NCBI GenBank assembly: GCA_002722295.1
Contig: PBLF01000009.1
Coordinates: forward strand, 129,768-193,767
DNA: 64,000 nucleotides
Reading direction: 5' to 3'
DNA from: Stappia sp.
GTDB taxonomy: Bacteria > Pseudomonadota > Alphaproteobacteria > Rhizobiales > Stappiaceae
Shown piece by piece: positions 46,820-57,463 of the stretch (the stretch's first letter is position 1; the number at the start of each line of letters is the position of its first letter). Made by a program: the position numbers and the translations under genes. Below the pieces are notes generated by a model. It was not told the DNA's origin and made no database searches. It saw only the letters and a program-made list of their open reading frames with translations.

Positions 46820-49504
46820 TTACAGCGTGCGGGCCACTTCCTCGACCCGGAAGCACTCGATGACGTCGCCGGGACGCATGTCCTGGTAGCCAACGAAGTT
46901 CATGCCGCACTCCTGGCCCGACTGCACTTCCTTGACCTCGTCCTTGAAGCGCTTGAGCGTGCCGAGCTTGCCTTCGTGAATCACCACATTGTCGCGAATG
47001 AGGCGGACTTCCGCGCCACGCTCGACAATGCCCTCGGTGACGAGGCAGCCGGCGACCTTGCCGACCTTGGTGATGTTGAAGATCTCGCGCACTTCCGCGT
47101 TGCCGAGGAAGGTCTCGCGACGCTCGGGCGAAAGCATGCCGGACATGGCCGCCTTCACGTCATCGACCAGATCGTAAATGACGTTGTAGTAGCGGATCTC
47201 CAGACCCTCGCGATCCGCGGCCTCGCGCGCCTGCTTGTTGGCGCGGACATTGAAACCGATGATCTGCGCGTCCGAGGCGGTGGCGAGCGTCACGTCGCTC
47301 TCGGTGATGCCACCGACACCCGAATGGATGACACGCGCCTTGACCTCGTCCGTGCCGAGCGCGTCGAGCGCGCCGACGATGGCCTCCGACGAGCCCTGCA
47401 CGTCGGCCTTGATCAGGAGCGGGAACTCCTTGTGACCGGCCTCCTGCAGACGGTTCATCATCTGCTCGAGAGAGCCGCGGGCGCCAAGCTCGCGCACGCT
47501 GGTCTTCTCGCGCTTCACGCGCTGGCGGTACTCGACGATCTCGCGGGCGCGGGCCTCGTTCTCGACCACGGCAACCATGTCGCCGGCTTCCGGCGTGCCG
47601 TTGAAGCCGAGAACCTCGACCGGCTTGGAGGGACCGGCTTCCTTTTCCTGACGGTTGTTCTCGTCAAGCATGGCGCGCACGCGGCCCCACTCGGACCCGG
47701 CGACGAGAATGTCGCCGACCTTGAGGGTGCCCTTCTGAACGAGCACGGTCGCAACCGGACCACGTCCCTTGTCGAGCTGCGCCTCGATGACGATGCCTTC
47801 CGCCGTGCGGTCGGGATTGGCCTTGAGCTCCAGAACCTCGGACTGCAGGAGGATCGCCTCGAGCAGCTTGTCGAGATTGGTGCCCTTGAGGGCCGAAACC
47901 TCGACCTCGAGGGTGTCGCCGCCCATGGACTCGACCACGATCTCGTCGCTCAGGAGTTCCGTGCGCACCCGGGTGGGGTCCGCGCCTTCCTTGTCGATCT
48001 TGTTGATCGCCACGATGATCGGAACACCGGCAGCCTTGGCGTGGCTGATCGCCTCCTTGGTCTGCGGCATGACGCCATCGTCGGCCGCCACCACCAGGAT
48101 GACGACGTCCGTCGCCTTGGCGCCACGGGCGCGCATCTGGGTGAAGGCCGCGTGACCGGGCGTGTCGATGAAGGTGATCTTGTGACCGTTGCGCTCGACC
48201 TGGTAGGCGCCGATGTGCTGGGTGATGCCACCGGCCTCGCCCTGCACCACGTTCGACCGGCGCAGGGCGTCGAGGAGCGAGGTCTTGCCGTGATCGACAT
48301 GGCCCATGATGGTCACGACCGGCGCGCGCGGCTCCAGCTTGTCATCGGGATCGGCCTGCGAGAACAGTCCGTCCTCGACGTCCGCTTCCGAGACGCGCTT
48401 GACCGTGTGGCCCATCTCCTCGGCGATCAGCTCCGCCGTGTCGGCGTCGATCACGTCGTTGATCTTGAGCATCTGCCCCTGCTTCATCAGAAGCTTGATC
48501 ACGTCAACCGCGCGCTCGGCCATGCGGTTGGCGAGATCCTGGATCGTGATCGCCTCGGGCAGAACGACCTCGCGGGAAATCTTCTCGCGAACGACCTGCT
48601 GGCCGGCACGGCGCTCCTTCTCGCGACGGCGACGAAGCGAGGCGAGCGAACGGCTGCGCCCCTCCTGGTCACCGGTGGCGGAGGAAATCGTCAGCTTCGA
48701 GCGGCGGCGATCGTCACCGGCACCACGCGACGGGGTGCGCTCGGGCGTTGCCTTGCCACCACCGCGCTTGGCCGGCTTGGCAGCCGCGGGCTTGCGATCC
48801 TCGGCGCCACGGGACGCCGGCGCCGAAGCCGCGGGACGCGCGGCGGCCGGACGGGCAGCCGGGGCTGCTGCGGCGGGAGCCTGGGCGGGTGCCGCGGAGG
48901 CAGCGGGCGCGTCCTCGCCAACGGCAGCCGCCATCGCGGCGGCGGCATCGGAAGTGGAAACCTTTTCGCGCACCTCTTCCGGTTCGGCCGCCTTGCGGGC
49001 AGCCTCCTCGGCGGCGCGACGCTCGGCCTCTTCGGCCTCGATGCGGGCGCGCTCGGCCTCCTCGGCCTTGCGACGTGCCTCTTCCTCGCGGCGACGGGCC
49101 TCTTCCTCGGCGCGGCGCTTCTGGTCCTCGACCTCACGAACCTGCGCCTCGCGCAGGGCCGCCTGGCGGGCCGCCGCCTCGTCTTCGGTCAAGGTGCGCA
49201 GGATGTTGCCGCGCGGACGCTGGCCGGACGCGGCCTGGCGCGCCGGGGCCGCATCGGCCTGACGGCGCTCGCGGGACGCGGCGGAGGGCTGCTGCGGCTG
49301 GGGCTGCGGCGCTTCGGCCTCGGTCTTCCCGCCTTCGCCCGGCAGGACGACACGGCGCTTCTTCTTCTCGACCACGACCGCCTTGGAGCGCCCATGGGAG
49401 AAGCTCTGACGGACCGTACCCTGTTCAACGCCGGAGCGTTTCAGGCCCAGTGTCTTGCGCTCCATGCTGATCGTCTTGTCGCCGGGATTTTTCGTTTCGC
49501 TCAT
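46820..49504 (-). CDS. infB: Translation initiation factor IF-2
   Basis: GTPase that recruits initiator tRNA to the 30S subunit. The 894-residue protein has a long, charged N-terminal part (about 1-380) with a coiled-coil rich in EEARRR-type repeats and an Ala/Pro-rich stretch, then the G domain with [23 protein letters not shown] and NKIDK, and C-terminal domains ending [15 protein letters not shown]. The start [10 protein letters not shown] is at 49504, 7 bases after the ylxR-type gene. A second possible start, [10 protein letters not shown], lies 13 residues on. Confidence 0.97.
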   Translation of the reverse strand: MSETKNPGDKTISMERKTLGLKRSGVEQGTVRQSFSHGRSKAVVVEKKKRRVVLPGEGGKTEAEAPQPQPQQPSAASRERRQADAAPARQAASGQRPRGNILRTLTEDEAAARQAALREAQVREVEDQKRRAEEEARRREEEARRKAEEAERARIEAEEAERRAAEEAARKAAEPEEVREKVSTSDAAAAMAAAVGEDAPAASAAPAQAPAAAAPAARPAAARPAASAPASRGAEDRKPAAAKPAKRGGGKATPERTPSRGAGDDRRRSKLTISSATGDQEGRSRSLASLRRRREKERRAGQQVVREKISREVVLPEAITIQDLANRMAERAVDVIKLLMKQGQMLKINDVIDADTAELIAEEMGHTVKRVSEADVEDGLFSQADPDDKLEPRAPVVTIMGHVDHGKTSLLDALRRSNVVQGEAGGITQHIGAYQVERNGHKITFIDTPGHAAFTQMRARGAKATDVVILVVAADDGVMPQTKEAISHAKAAGVPIIVAINKIDKEGADPTRVRTELLSDEIVVESMGGDTLEVEVSALKGTNLDKLLEAILLQSEVLELKANPDRTAEGIVIEAQLDKGRGPVATVLVQKGTLKVGDILVAGSEWGRVRAMLDENNRQEKEAGPSKPVEVLGFNGTPEAGDMVAVVENEARAREIVEYRQRVKREKTSVRELGARGSLEQMMNRLQEAGHKEFPLLIKADVQGSSEAIVGALDALGTDEVKARVIHSGVGGITESDVTLATASDAQIIGFNVRANKQAREAADREGLEIRYYNVIYDLVDDVKAAMSGMLSPERRETFLGNAEVREIFNITKVGKVAGCLVTEGIVERGAEVRLIRDNVVIHEGKLGTLKRFKDEVKEVQSGQECGMNFVGYQDMRPGDVIECFRVEEVARTL

Positions 49505-49511
49505 ATCGCCT

Positions 49512-50174
49512 TCAGTCCTGGATCACCGCATCGCTTACACCGCTATCTGACGCCTCAAGGAAGCTGGCCGGAAAACCGGCCCGGAACCGCTCCAGATCCG
49601 CGATCCGGGCAAGCGCGTTGTCGCTCGCTCGGCCTGCAAGCAGTGCAGCATGTATCACATTTGACCGACCCAATGCCAAATCCAATTGAGTCGATTCAAA
49701 ACAACCGACCATCCGGCATCCGCCGGTGTCGGCAAATCGTGCCCGCGCGATCGCGGCGAGCTTTCCCGCACCGTCCTCGCCGCCATCGCTGGCATGGACA
49801 AGCGCCACAACATCGTCACTGCGTACCGCCGCCTCGACCTTGGCGAAACCGCTGACGATCTCGCCAGCCTTGCGCGCGAATGACATCGCATCGAGCGCGG
49901 CACGCTCCAGAAGGGTCTCGACCTGCTCGGCCAGATCCCCCTCCACCCGCACACCGCCATCCTTGAGGGCGCGAGCGAAAACCTTCTTCTTCTGGGCGGC
50001 GGAAACGCTTTCACGATCCGCCGTCACCCAGACGCCACGGCCCGGAAGCCTCCGGCGCAGATCGGGAACGATCACGTTGTCCGGCCCGGCCACAAAGCGG
50101 ATCAGGTCGGCCACCGGCCGCACGGTCCGCGTCAGGGCACAGCTACGTTCCAACGGGTCGTTTCGTCTCGGCAC
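49512..50174 (-). CDS. YlxR/DUF448 - L7Ae-like RNA-binding fusion protein
   Basis: A 220-residue protein in the nusA-infB cluster. Residues about 1-85 are the YlxR (DUF448) domain: [19 protein letters not shown] and the LPGRGVWV motif. Residues about 90-185 resemble an L7Ae/YlxQ-like domain ([34 protein letters not shown]). In Bacillus ylxR and ylxQ are separate genes; the fusion is common in alphaproteobacteria. The GTG at 50174 is supported by AAGGTGG five bases upstream. It lies between nusA and infB and probably acts on RNA or ribosome assembly. Confidence 0.9.
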   Translation of the reverse strand: MPRRNDPLERSCALTRTVRPVADLIRFVAGPDNVIVPDLRRRLPGRGVWVTADRESVSAAQKKKVFARALKDGGVRVEGDLAEQVETLLERAALDAMSFARKAGEIVSGFAKVEAAVRSDDVVALVHASDGGEDGAGKLAAIARARFADTGGCRMVGCFESTQLDLALGRSNVIHAALLAGRASDNALARIADLERFRAGFPASFLEASDSGVSDAVIQD

Positions 50175-50273
50175 AGCGCCACCTTGCGACGGAACCGCCC
50201 AGACACCCGCCCGAAACGATCCCGCCAGATTGTTACTCCTGGCCGCACGGACCCGCCGCAGCGGCGGAAACCG

Positions 50274-51923
50274 TCAGACCTCGTGGACGACGCCGGTCGT
50301 GACGACGCCGGTTTCTTCCTCACCGGCCTCTTCGCCGTCTTCCTCGGCTTCCCCGGCCTCGTCAGCCTCGAGTTCCTCAGCGCTGATCCAGCCCGCCGCG
50401 ACACGCGCGGCCATGATGGCGGCCTCCGCATCGGCACGGGAGAAGTCAAAGTCGCTCAGCGCACCGGGATGACGCACGACCTCGCCATTGGCACGCTCGG
50501 TCCAGCCGGTCAGGTCGTCGGTCGCACAACCGGCAAGATCCTCGACGGAGAACACCTCGTCCTTGCCCAACGCCACGAGCATGGCGGTGGTGATGCCGGG
50601 GATCGCGCGCAGGTCGTCGGAAACGCCCAGTTCACGGCGCTCCTCGTCGAGCTTCGCCTCGACTTCCTCGAGGTACTCGCGGGCGCGCGCCTGGATCTCG
50701 TCGGCGGTCTCCTCGTCGAAGCCCTCGATGGAAGCCACCTCGTCGCGTTCGACATACGCCACTTCCTCGACGGAGGCAAATCCTTCGGACGCCAGAAGCT
50801 GTCCGACGACCTCGTCGACATTGAGCGCATCCATGAAAAGCTGGGTCCGCTCGGCGAATTCCTTCTGCCGGCGCTCGGACTCGTCGTGCTCGGTCATGAT
50901 GTCGATGGCCCAGCCCGTGAGCTGAGACGCGAGACGCACGTTCTGGCCGCGACGACCGATCGCGAGCGAGAGCTGCTCGTCGGGGACGACCACTTCGATG
51001 CGCTCCGCATCCTCGTCGACCACGACCTTGGCGACTTCCGCCGGCTGCAGCGCGTTGACGATGAAGGTCGCCTCGTCCGGGCTCCAGGGAATGATGTCGA
51101 TCTTCTCGCCCTGAAGCTCGCCGACGACCGCCTGGACGCGGCTGCCGCGCATGCCGACGCAGGCGCCGACGGGATCGATCGAGCTGTCCTTGGAGATGAC
51201 GGCGATCTTTGCGCGCGAGCCCGGATCGCGGGCAACCGCACGGATCTCGATAACGTTGTCGTAGATCTCCGGCACTTCCTGGGCGAAGAGCTTCGCCATG
51301 AACTGCGGATGGGTGCGCGACAGGAAGATCTGCGGACCGCGCTGCTCGCGGCGCACGTCGTAGATGTAGGCGCGAATGCGGTCACCGGTCCGGAACTGCT
51401 CGCGCGGGATCAGTTCGTCGCGACGCACGATCGCCTCGCCACGACCGAGGTCGACGATTACGTTGCCATATTCGACACGCTTGACGACGCCGTTGACGAC
51501 CTCGCCGATGCGGTCCTTGAACTCGTCGTACTGGCGGTCGCGCTCGGCCTCACGCACCTTCTGCACGATGACCTGCTTGGCGGACTGCGCGGCAATGCGG
51601 CCAAAGTCGAGCGGCGGCAGCGGCTCGGCGATAAAATCGCCGATCTGCGCAGCCGGATTGCGGGCAAGCGCATCCTGCTTCTCGATCTCGGTCGCGGGGT
51701 TCTCCATGTGCTCGACCACGAGCAGCAGGCGCTGAAGCTTGATCTCGCCGGTGCGCGGATTGATCTCGGCGCGCACCTCGGTCTCCGACCCGTAGCGCGA
51801 GCGCGCCGCCTTCTGGATCGCATCCTCCATCGCCGCGATGACGATGCCCCTGTCGATCGTCTTCTCACGCGCGACAGCGTCCGCGATCTGCAGAAGCTCG
51901 AGCCGGTTCGCACTGATTGCCAT
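50274..51923 (-). CDS. nusA: Transcription termination/antitermination protein NusA
   Basis: Binds RNA polymerase and modulates pausing, termination and antitermination. The 549-residue protein has the N-terminal domain [17 protein letters not shown], an S1 domain (about 135-200), two KH domains with [16 protein letters not shown] and [14 protein letters not shown], two acidic repeats with helix-hairpin-helix character, and a very acidic tail ([13 protein letters not shown]). AAGGAGTGG precedes the ATG at 51923. It is 98 bases after rimP. Confidence 0.97.
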   Translation of the reverse strand: MAISANRLELLQIADAVAREKTIDRGIVIAAMEDAIQKAARSRYGSETEVRAEINPRTGEIKLQRLLLVVEHMENPATEIEKQDALARNPAAQIGDFIAEPLPPLDFGRIAAQSAKQVIVQKVREAERDRQYDEFKDRIGEVVNGVVKRVEYGNVIVDLGRGEAIVRRDELIPREQFRTGDRIRAYIYDVRREQRGPQIFLSRTHPQFMAKLFAQEVPEIYDNVIEIRAVARDPGSRAKIAVISKDSSIDPVGACVGMRGSRVQAVVGELQGEKIDIIPWSPDEATFIVNALQPAEVAKVVVDEDAERIEVVVPDEQLSLAIGRRGQNVRLASQLTGWAIDIMTEHDESERRQKEFAERTQLFMDALNVDEVVGQLLASEGFASVEEVAYVERDEVASIEGFDEETADEIQARAREYLEEVEAKLDEERRELGVSDDLRAIPGITTAMLVALGKDEVFSVEDLAGCATDDLTGWTERANGEVVRHPGALSDFDFSRADAEAAIMAARVAAGWISAEELEADEAGEAEEDGEEAGEEETGVVTTGVVHEV

Positions 51924-52021
51924 CTCGGTCCACTCCTTGGGCGCCGTCCGTGCGGCGCGTCCTCCTGGCTGCGGCCGGCTCACGCCGGCGCCATGATGTC
52001 ATCGTCACGCCCGACGGGCGA

Positions 52022-52633
52022 TTATTCCTCGCCGCTCGCATCCTCTGCGGGTGTCGTGGCGCGGGCGCCATTCGCCTTCTTCGCCTTGCGACGGGCTGCC
52101 TTCTCGGCCTTGAGAGCGGCCTCCACCAGCGCGTCGGTCATGACCAGACGCGCCTCCGCCATGTCGGCGAAGGCAAGATGGATGTCCGGATCGCCATCAT
52201 CGGGCAAGTCCTCGAGACGCAGCACCAGATCGCCGTCCTTCACGCCGCGGATCTCGCCGCGAAACCGCTTCCGGCCATCGCGCGGAACGGCCAGCTCCAG
52301 CTTGACCATGTGACCGCGCCAGCGCGCGAAGTCTTCGGGCCGCACCAGAGGACGATCCACGCCCGGCGAGGAGATCTCCAGATTGTATTCCTGGTTGATC
52401 GGATCCTCCACATCGAGGATCGGGGTCACCGCGCGGCTGACCGCCTCGCAGTCGTCGACGGTCATCGTGCCGTCCGGTCGCTCCGCCATGATCTGCAGCG
52501 TCATGCCGTCCATGCCGGACAGCTTCACACGCACAAGACGGAAGCCGAGATCGACGATCGCCGGCTCGAGCATGTCGGCGATGCGCGCCTCAAGACCGTT
52601 TTCGCGAACGATGCGCGTGTCGCGTTCCTGCAC
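52022..52633 (-). CDS. rimP: Ribosome maturation factor RimP
   Basis: Needed for 30S subunit assembly. The 203-residue protein has [22 protein letters not shown], the [14 protein letters not shown] segment, [14 protein letters not shown] and a C-terminal domain ending in a lysine/alanine-rich stretch ([18 protein letters not shown]), longer than in E. coli. The GTG at 52633 has AGAGGA six bases upstream. It is the first gene of the nusA operon and is preceded by a terminator-like hairpin in its leader. Confidence 0.95.
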   Translation of the reverse strand: MQERDTRIVRENGLEARIADMLEPAIVDLGFRLVRVKLSGMDGMTLQIMAERPDGTMTVDDCEAVSRAVTPILDVEDPINQEYNLEISSPGVDRPLVRPEDFARWRGHMVKLELAVPRDGRKRFRGEIRGVKDGDLVLRLEDLPDDGDPDIHLAFADMAEARLVMTDALVEAALKAEKAARRKAKKANGARATTPAEDASGEE

Positions 52634-52663
52634 CGTGTCCTCTTTGTGCCTGCTCGCGGGGCC

Positions 52664-52698
52664 AAAACAAAAAGAGCGGGTCCCGTGGGGCCCACTCT
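52664..52698 (-). terminator. Terminator/attenuator hairpin in the rimP-nusA leader
   Basis: Minus strand GAGTGGG stem with CCCGCTC (one G-T pair) and a GC-rich loop, followed by TTTTTGTTTT. It lies between the predicted promoter (52738-52765) and the rimP start, so it can either end trmB transcription or attenuate the operon. Confidence 0.7.
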
Positions 52699-52737
52699 CA
52701 TGCTGCTCACGCGAGCCATAGAGATTGAATAGTCGGA

Positions 52738-52765
52738 AATATAGCGATCAGCCCGCGCAAAGCAA
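52738..52765 (-). promoter_or_regulatory. Putative promoter of the rimP-nusA-infB operon
   Basis: Minus strand TTGCTT (52760-52765), 16-base spacer, TATATT (52738-52743), just past the trmB stop codon. Good hexamers in a GC-rich genome. Confidence 0.6.
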
Positions 52766-52787
52766 GAAGATTCGGCTTCCGCATGCC

Positions 52788-53474
52788 TCAGCGGCGTCGG
52801 AACTCCAGGTAGTGACCGCGCCGGCCCTCACGAAACGCCTTGTCCTCGTAGCGGGTTCCCGACCACGGTTGCCAGGGCTCGCGCCAGTCCGCCGCCTGCT
52901 CCGCCGTCCAGCCGAAATCCGGGCGGCGGCCGAAATGCGCGAGCGTCCATTCGACATAGGTGTCGATGTCGCTGGCGAAGCGGTAGCAGGCACCAGGCTT
53001 CAGCACCCTTGCGAAACGATCGATGTTCGACTGGCTGACGAAACGCCGCTTCCAGTGGCGGCGCTTGGGCCAGGGATCGGGATAAAGCTGATAGATACCG
53101 TCGAGCGAGGCCTCGGGCAGCCAGTCGAGAAGCGGCACGGCATCGTCATCGTAGAGACGCACGTTGCCGAACCCGGCCTCGTCCACGTCCACGACCGTCT
53201 TGGCGAGCGAGTTCACGAACGGCTCGACGCCGATGAAGCCTGTGTCGTCCAGCCTCCGGGCCTCATGCATCAGATGCTCGCCGCCGCCAAAGCCGATCTC
53301 GAGCCAGACAGAGGTCACCGGTGCATCGAAGAGCTCGCGCAGATCAGAAGGCGCGGGGCGCGAGAGATCGACCTTGAGCCGGCCGATCGCCGCCTCGAAG
53401 CGTGCCCTTCTCTGCTCCCGCAGGGGTTTGCCGACACGGCGGCCGAAAAACGAGCCGCGCGGGTGGTCACTCAT
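52788..53474 (-). CDS. trmB: tRNA (guanine-N7)-methyltransferase
   Basis: Methylates G46 of tRNAs with SAM. The 228-residue protein has [15 protein letters not shown] (SAM site), [37 protein letters not shown] with the family's PDPWPK motif, and a C-terminal EFRRR end. ATG codons at 53480 and 53474 are both possible; GGAACG is near. It lies after metK on the same strand with a long hairpin between. Confidence 0.95.
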   Translation of the reverse strand: MSDHPRGSFFGRRVGKPLREQRRARFEAAIGRLKVDLSRPAPSDLRELFDAPVTSVWLEIGFGGGEHLMHEARRLDDTGFIGVEPFVNSLAKTVVDVDEAGFGNVRLYDDDAVPLLDWLPEASLDGIYQLYPDPWPKRRHWKRRFVSQSNIDRFARVLKPGACYRFASDIDTYVEWTLAHFGRRPDFGWTAEQAADWREPWQPWSGTRYEDKAFREGRRGHYLEFRRR

Positions 53475-53510
53475 GTGCATCGTTCCGTTTCTGATGCGTC
53501 ACAATGGCAA

Positions 53511-53541
53511 CGCCCGGCGCATCGTGAGGATGCGCCGGGCG
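53511..53541 (-). terminator. 13-base-pair hairpin between metK and trmB
   Basis: Perfect inverted repeat CGCCCGGCGCATC with its complement and a five-base loop, downstream of metK on the minus strand. The following TTGCCATTGT is only weakly T-rich, so it could be a partial terminator or an mRNA stabiliser. Confidence 0.55.
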
Positions 53542-53570
53542 AGGAACGTCCCGGTCCTGTCCGGCAAGGA

Positions 53571-54743
53571 TCAGGAAATGGCGTCACGCAGCGCGTGCAC
53601 CAGGTCGATCTTCTCCCAGGAGAAGCCGCCGTCCGCCTCCGGCTCGCGACCGAAGTGGCCGTAGGCAGCCGTACGGGCATAGATCGGGCGGTTGAGGCCC
53701 AGGTGCTGGCGGATGCCGCGCGGCGTCAGGCTCATGACCTCCCGCACCGCCTTTTCCACCTTCTCCTCGGCAACGTTCCCGGTGCCATGAAGGTCGACGT
53801 AGACCGACAGCGGCTCGGCAACGCCGATGGCGTAGGAGAGCTGGATGGTGCAACGGTCGGCCAGGTTGGCAGCGACGACGTTCTTGGCGAGGTAGCGCGC
53901 CGCGTAGGCAGCCGAACGGTCGACCTTCGTCGGGTCCTTGCCGGAAAAGGCTCCGCCGCCATGCGGGGCGGCACCACCATAGGTGTCGACGATGATCTTG
54001 CGCCCCGTGAGGCCCGCATCGCCATCGGGGCCGCCGATGACGAAGGCGCCCGTCGGATTGACGTGCCAGACGGTCTCGTCACTGATCCAGCCGCCGGGAA
54101 TGGCCGTGCGGATGTAGGGCTCGACGATCTTGCGCACGTCGTCCGAAGACAGCGTGCCATCGAGATGCTGGGTGGAGAGAACGATCGAGGTGATGCCGAC
54201 CGGCATTCCGTTCTCGTAGCGCACGGTAACCTGGCTCTTGGCGTCCGGGCCGAGCACCGGCTCCTTGCCGGACTTGCGCGCCTCGGCCAGGAGCTGAAGA
54301 ATCTTGTGCGAGTAGTAGATCGGGGCCGGCATCAGCTCCGGCGTCTCGCGGCAGGCGTAGCCGAACATGATGCCCTGGTCGCCAGCACCCTCGTCCTTGT
54401 TGTCGGCGGCGTCCACGCCCTGGGCGATATGCGCCGACTGGGCATGAAGGTGCACCTTCACGTCGCAGTGCTCCCAGTGGAAGCCTTCCTGCTCGTATCC
54501 GATATCCTTGATCGCCATGCGCGCCAGATGCGCGATGTACTCGTGGGTGATCTCGGCCGGCCCGCGGGTTTCGCCGGCAATCACGACCCGGTTCGTCGTC
54601 GCGAGCGTTTCACAGGCCACGCGGGCCTCGGGCATCTCGGAAAGAAACGCGTCGACGACCGTGTCGGAGATCCGGTCGCAAACCTTGTCGGGATGGCCTT
54701 CCGATACGGATTCGGAAGTGAAGAGATAATTTTGACGAGCCAC
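53571..54743 (-). CDS. metK: S-adenosylmethionine synthetase
   Basis: Forms SAM from methionine and ATP. The 390-residue protein starts [27 protein letters not shown], has [12 protein letters not shown] (residues about 123-134) and [16 protein letters not shown], the family signature. The start is the GTG at 54743, preceded by GAAGGACGGTTGAAC; the upstream in-frame extension to 54812 is rejected. No recognisable SAM-II, SAM-V or SAM/SAH riboswitch is seen in the leader. The XRE-type regulator gene lies upstream on the same strand. Confidence 0.97.
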   Translation of the reverse strand: MARQNYLFTSESVSEGHPDKVCDRISDTVVDAFLSEMPEARVACETLATTNRVVIAGETRGPAEITHEYIAHLARMAIKDIGYEQEGFHWEHCDVKVHLHAQSAHIAQGVDAADNKDEGAGDQGIMFGYACRETPELMPAPIYYSHKILQLLAEARKSGKEPVLGPDAKSQVTVRYENGMPVGITSIVLSTQHLDGTLSSDDVRKIVEPYIRTAIPGGWISDETVWHVNPTGAFVIGGPDGDAGLTGRKIIVDTYGGAAPHGGGAFSGKDPTKVDRSAAYAARYLAKNVVAANLADRCTIQLSYAIGVAEPLSVYVDLHGTGNVAEEKVEKAVREVMSLTPRGIRQHLGLNRPIYARTAAYGHFGREPEADGGFSWEKIDLVHALRDAIS

Positions 54744-55097
54744 GTTCAACCGTCCTTCTGGGAAGCATTCGAGCGGGATACCAGGATCATCCGGGCATCC
54801 GGCTCGACACATGCCAGCGAAGGCGCGCTTTCGTCAAGGCGAAGGGGCCTCTCAGTCGAACAAGCTGTATCGCACTCGGGCCGGGCGACCTAGTGCGGCG
54901 AACCGCAAGACCCCGCACAAACCACGGGATGCGCGTTCGTTCACCAGTTTCACGGATGGGTCACGAGAGCCAGAGGGCGAGGTCGGCCGATTTGGCGTAT
55001 CGGGCGCGCGGCCGGGCCGACTGGCGGCCCGGCAACCTGGCGAAGCGACCGGCAGCCCCCGTCGCAAGCGCCGTCATCATCAAACGCCAAGGATGTC
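54744..55097 (-). other. 354-base gap upstream of metK
   Basis: Lies between the XRE regulator gene and metK. It is GC-rich, and a TTGACG occurs on the minus strand near 54832 without a good -10. The short open frames here look like chance. The region is a plausible leader for metK with its own promoter; nothing more can be supported. Confidence 0.5.
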
Positions 55098-55505
55098 TCA
55101 GACCTCCTCGCCCGCGAGCGCACGAACGAGATCCACGACACGACGGCGGACCTTGGGGTCCTCGATCCGCACAAAAGCCTTGTTCAGGGACAGGCCTTCC
55201 GAAGAGGAAAGGAAGTCAACCACATAGGAGGCAGGCTTTGCCTCGCCGAAGCCCGCGGCCTCGTCGGGAGTGCCGGGCGCATCCTCGAAAAAGAACGCAA
55301 CCGGAACCTTCAGAACCGTTGCGATGTGCTGCAGACGGCTGGCGCCGATGCGGTTCGTACCTTTTTCGTACTTCTGAATCTGCTGGAATGTGATACCAAG
55401 CGCTTCGCCAAGCTTTTCCTGACTCATTCCAAGCATCATGCGACGAAGACGGACACGGCTGCCAACATGCACGTCGATGGGGTTCGGTGCTTTCTTACTG
55501 CTCAT
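55098..55505 (-). CDS. XRE-family transcriptional regulator (PraR-like)
   Basis: A 135-residue DNA-binding protein. The helix-turn-helix spans about residues 16-70: VGSRVRLRRMMLGMSQEKLG, then ITFQQIQKYEKGTNRIG. After it comes VPVAFFFEDAPG and a C-terminal part of about 50 residues. The sequence resembles rhizobial PraR-type regulators, which control biofilm and symbiosis genes, but I assign this by memory and not by search. The ATG at 55505 has GGAAAGAAGACAAT upstream. It lies between lnt and metK, with an AT-rich promoter region unlike the surrounding DNA. Confidence 0.88.
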   Translation of the reverse strand: MSSKKAPNPIDVHVGSRVRLRRMMLGMSQEKLGEALGITFQQIQKYEKGTNRIGASRLQHIATVLKVPVAFFFEDAPGTPDEAAGFGEAKPASYVVDFLSSSEGLSLNKAFVRIEDPKVRRRVVDLVRALAGEEV

Positions 55506-55710
55506 TATTGTCTTCTTTCCGGTTCATTCTATTGCTGTGACCAACATTTTTATTATTTTGAAGAAACTGCGCCCAAGTGGCGTTTACTCGTCGCTCACCC
55601 CAAACAACGGTTCAACTACGCAGTCACATCAGATCGCATCACGGGACTACAACCCAATCTACGATCCCGACAGTTTCGGTTGTTATGATGCCGTGCCGCG
55701 TTGCGACTCG
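55506..55710 (-). promoter_or_regulatory. AT-rich promoter region of the XRE regulator gene
   Basis: A 205-base gap that includes a stretch (about 55501-55570) far richer in A+T than its surroundings, with a possible TTGGGC...ATAAAA pair on the minus strand. It probably carries the regulator promoter and perhaps autoregulatory sites; no exact operator was identified. Confidence 0.45.
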
Positions 55711-57312
55711 TCAATCATTACGCGCATCCCCTACGTAACGCGTCACGACCATGACGCCAAGCGAAAGAATCAGGATAATTAACAATGCCCACTCCCGCAG
55801 GTCGCGGGATACTCCCTGCTGTATCGTGCCGGGAAGGCGCAAATCCATGTGATCGACCACACCAAGTCCGCGTTCGGCGACCACACGGCCAAAGGGATCG
55901 AAGACCGCCGAGATGCCGGTGTTTGCGACCCTGACGAGTGGAAGGCCCTGCTCGATTGCACGCAGACGCGCGAGGGCGAAATGCTGATAGGGGCCGGAGG
56001 TCGCCCCGAACCAGGCGTCGTTCGTCACGTTGAGCAGGAAGCCCGGCCGTGCGCCTTCCACCTCCGCAGCGCCGGGAAAGATGGCCTCGTAGCAGATCAT
56101 CGGCAGAAAGGCCGGCCCCTCGACCGGGTCCAGCAGGCGAGCGCGAAAACCCGCGCGGAACACGCCCGGCAGGGGAACGATCTTGGTCAGCCCCAGGCGC
56201 TCCAGCCAGCTCTCGAGCGGCAGGTACTCGCCGAACGGTACAAGGCGGACCTTGTCGTAGGCGTCGCGGATCTCGCCGTCGCCTCCGATGGCATACACGC
56301 TGTTGTAGAAAACCCGGCCGCCCTCTTCCGTGTCGGCACGCACCGCTCCGGTCACAAGCGTATCGCGCGGACCAAGCAATGCCGCGATGGCGGCAAGCGC
56401 GTCCGGCGTTTCAGTGAGGAGAAAGGGGATGGCCGACTCCGGCCAGACGACGATCCGCGGCAATCCGCCGCTGTCGCCGGACCCGGCTTCGTCACGCCAG
56501 GGGGCCTTGCTCATCTCCAGATAGGTGGAAAAGACCTTGCTGCGGTTTTCCGGCAGCCACTTCTCCTCCTGCGGGATCGAGGGCTGGACGAGACGCAACG
56601 CGACATCCTGCGGGGCGATGTCGGGCGCAAGGCCCATGCGTGCCGCGCCGGCGCCTTCCGCCACGAGCAGCAGCCCGATCGCCACGACAGCGACCCGCCG
56701 TCCGCCGCGCGTGCCGTCGGCAAATCCGGCAAGGGCACAGAAGGCAAAGGCAACGAGGAAGGTCAGTCCGTACAGGCCGAGAAAGGCAACCGGTTGGGAC
56801 AGGAGGGCACTGTCCGCGAAAGCATGGGCCCACACGTTCCAGGGAAAGCCGGTCAGGACATTGCCGCGCAGCCAGTCTCCAAGCGTCAGGGCAAGGGCCA
56901 GGGCAAGCAACCGGTCCCATCCGTCCCGCCAGAGCATGCCGGCGACGGTAACCGCGAGGCCGGTGAAGAGTGCAAGGCCGGCGGGCAGCACCAGAACGGC
57001 AAGCGGCATCAGCGCGGCGAATTGATCCGCTTCCACGAGGAAGGCGCGGCCGATCCACCAAAGTCCCGCCAGATGAAAGCCGAAGCCGAAGGCCCACCCG
57101 ATGCCGAAGGAGGGCGCGAGCCGGGCACGCAGGCGCGAGCGATCAGGGATCGCGCCATCGATCAGCCATACAAGCCCGGGGAACGAGAGCGCCAGCACGG
57201 GAAAGGCGCCGACCGGCGGCAGCGACAGTGCGGCAAGCCCCCCCAGAAGGGCAGCAAGCGCGAGACGGCGCCAGCCGTCCGCGAGAAGAAAGACCTGCGC
57301 CAGACGCAGCAC
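55711..57312 (-). CDS. lnt: Apolipoprotein N-acyltransferase
   Basis: Adds the third acyl chain to lipoproteins at the periplasmic face of the inner membrane. About 533 residues: seven or so N-terminal membrane helices, then a nitrilase-like domain with catalytic residues in WPESAIPFL (Glu), YDKVRLVPFGEYLPL (Lys) and MICYEAIFPG (Cys). A last helix at the C-terminus (WALLIILILSLGVMVV) completes the fold. The GTG at 57312 is preferred since GGGAG lies 8 bases upstream; TTG at 57333 is an alternative. It belongs to the conserved ybeY-corC-lnt block. Confidence 0.93.
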   Translation of the reverse strand: MLRLAQVFLLADGWRRLALAALLGGLAALSLPPVGAFPVLALSFPGLVWLIDGAIPDRSRLRARLAPSFGIGWAFGFGFHLAGLWWIGRAFLVEADQFAALMPLAVLVLPAGLALFTGLAVTVAGMLWRDGWDRLLALALALTLGDWLRGNVLTGFPWNVWAHAFADSALLSQPVAFLGLYGLTFLVAFAFCALAGFADGTRGGRRVAVVAIGLLLVAEGAGAARMGLAPDIAPQDVALRLVQPSIPQEEKWLPENRSKVFSTYLEMSKAPWRDEAGSGDSGGLPRIVVWPESAIPFLLTETPDALAAIAALLGPRDTLVTGAVRADTEEGGRVFYNSVYAIGGDGEIRDAYDKVRLVPFGEYLPLESWLERLGLTKIVPLPGVFRAGFRARLLDPVEGPAFLPMICYEAIFPGAAEVEGARPGFLLNVTNDAWFGATSGPYQHFALARLRAIEQGLPLVRVANTGISAVFDPFGRVVAERGLGVVDHMDLRLPGTIQQGVSRDLREWALLIILILSLGVMVVTRYVGDARND

Positions 57313-57463
57313 GGCGGACACTCCCGATCGCAAGAGGTTCGAAGACCGGCCCGCCGGAGCGGCTCCGGCGAATCAGTCTCTTGCCGTGACGATTCCCCCG
57401 CCGTCGCCGCGCGGTCAAGCGCAGCGGCGAACTTGCCGGGCAAGGCGACGAAAAACCGCGCCG

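Noticed and set aside
46283..49855. A 1190-codon open frame on the plus strand
   Set aside because: It is antisense to infB, rbfA and ylxR, which carry complete family motifs; long antisense frames are expected in GC-rich DNA with strong third-position bias.
54852..55067. A 71-codon minus-strand frame between the XRE gene and metK
   Set aside because: No ribosome-binding site, low-complexity Arg/Pro composition, no family resemblance.
54744..55097. SAM-responsive riboswitch upstream of metK
   Set aside because: The leader lacks the conserved pseudoknot elements of SAM-II, SAM-V or SAM/SAH motifs as far as can be judged by eye; a covariance-model search would settle it.
57331..57354. GGTTCGAAGACC as part of a tRNA T-arm
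   Set aside because: No acceptor stem, anticodon arm or CCA end around it; chance similarity.
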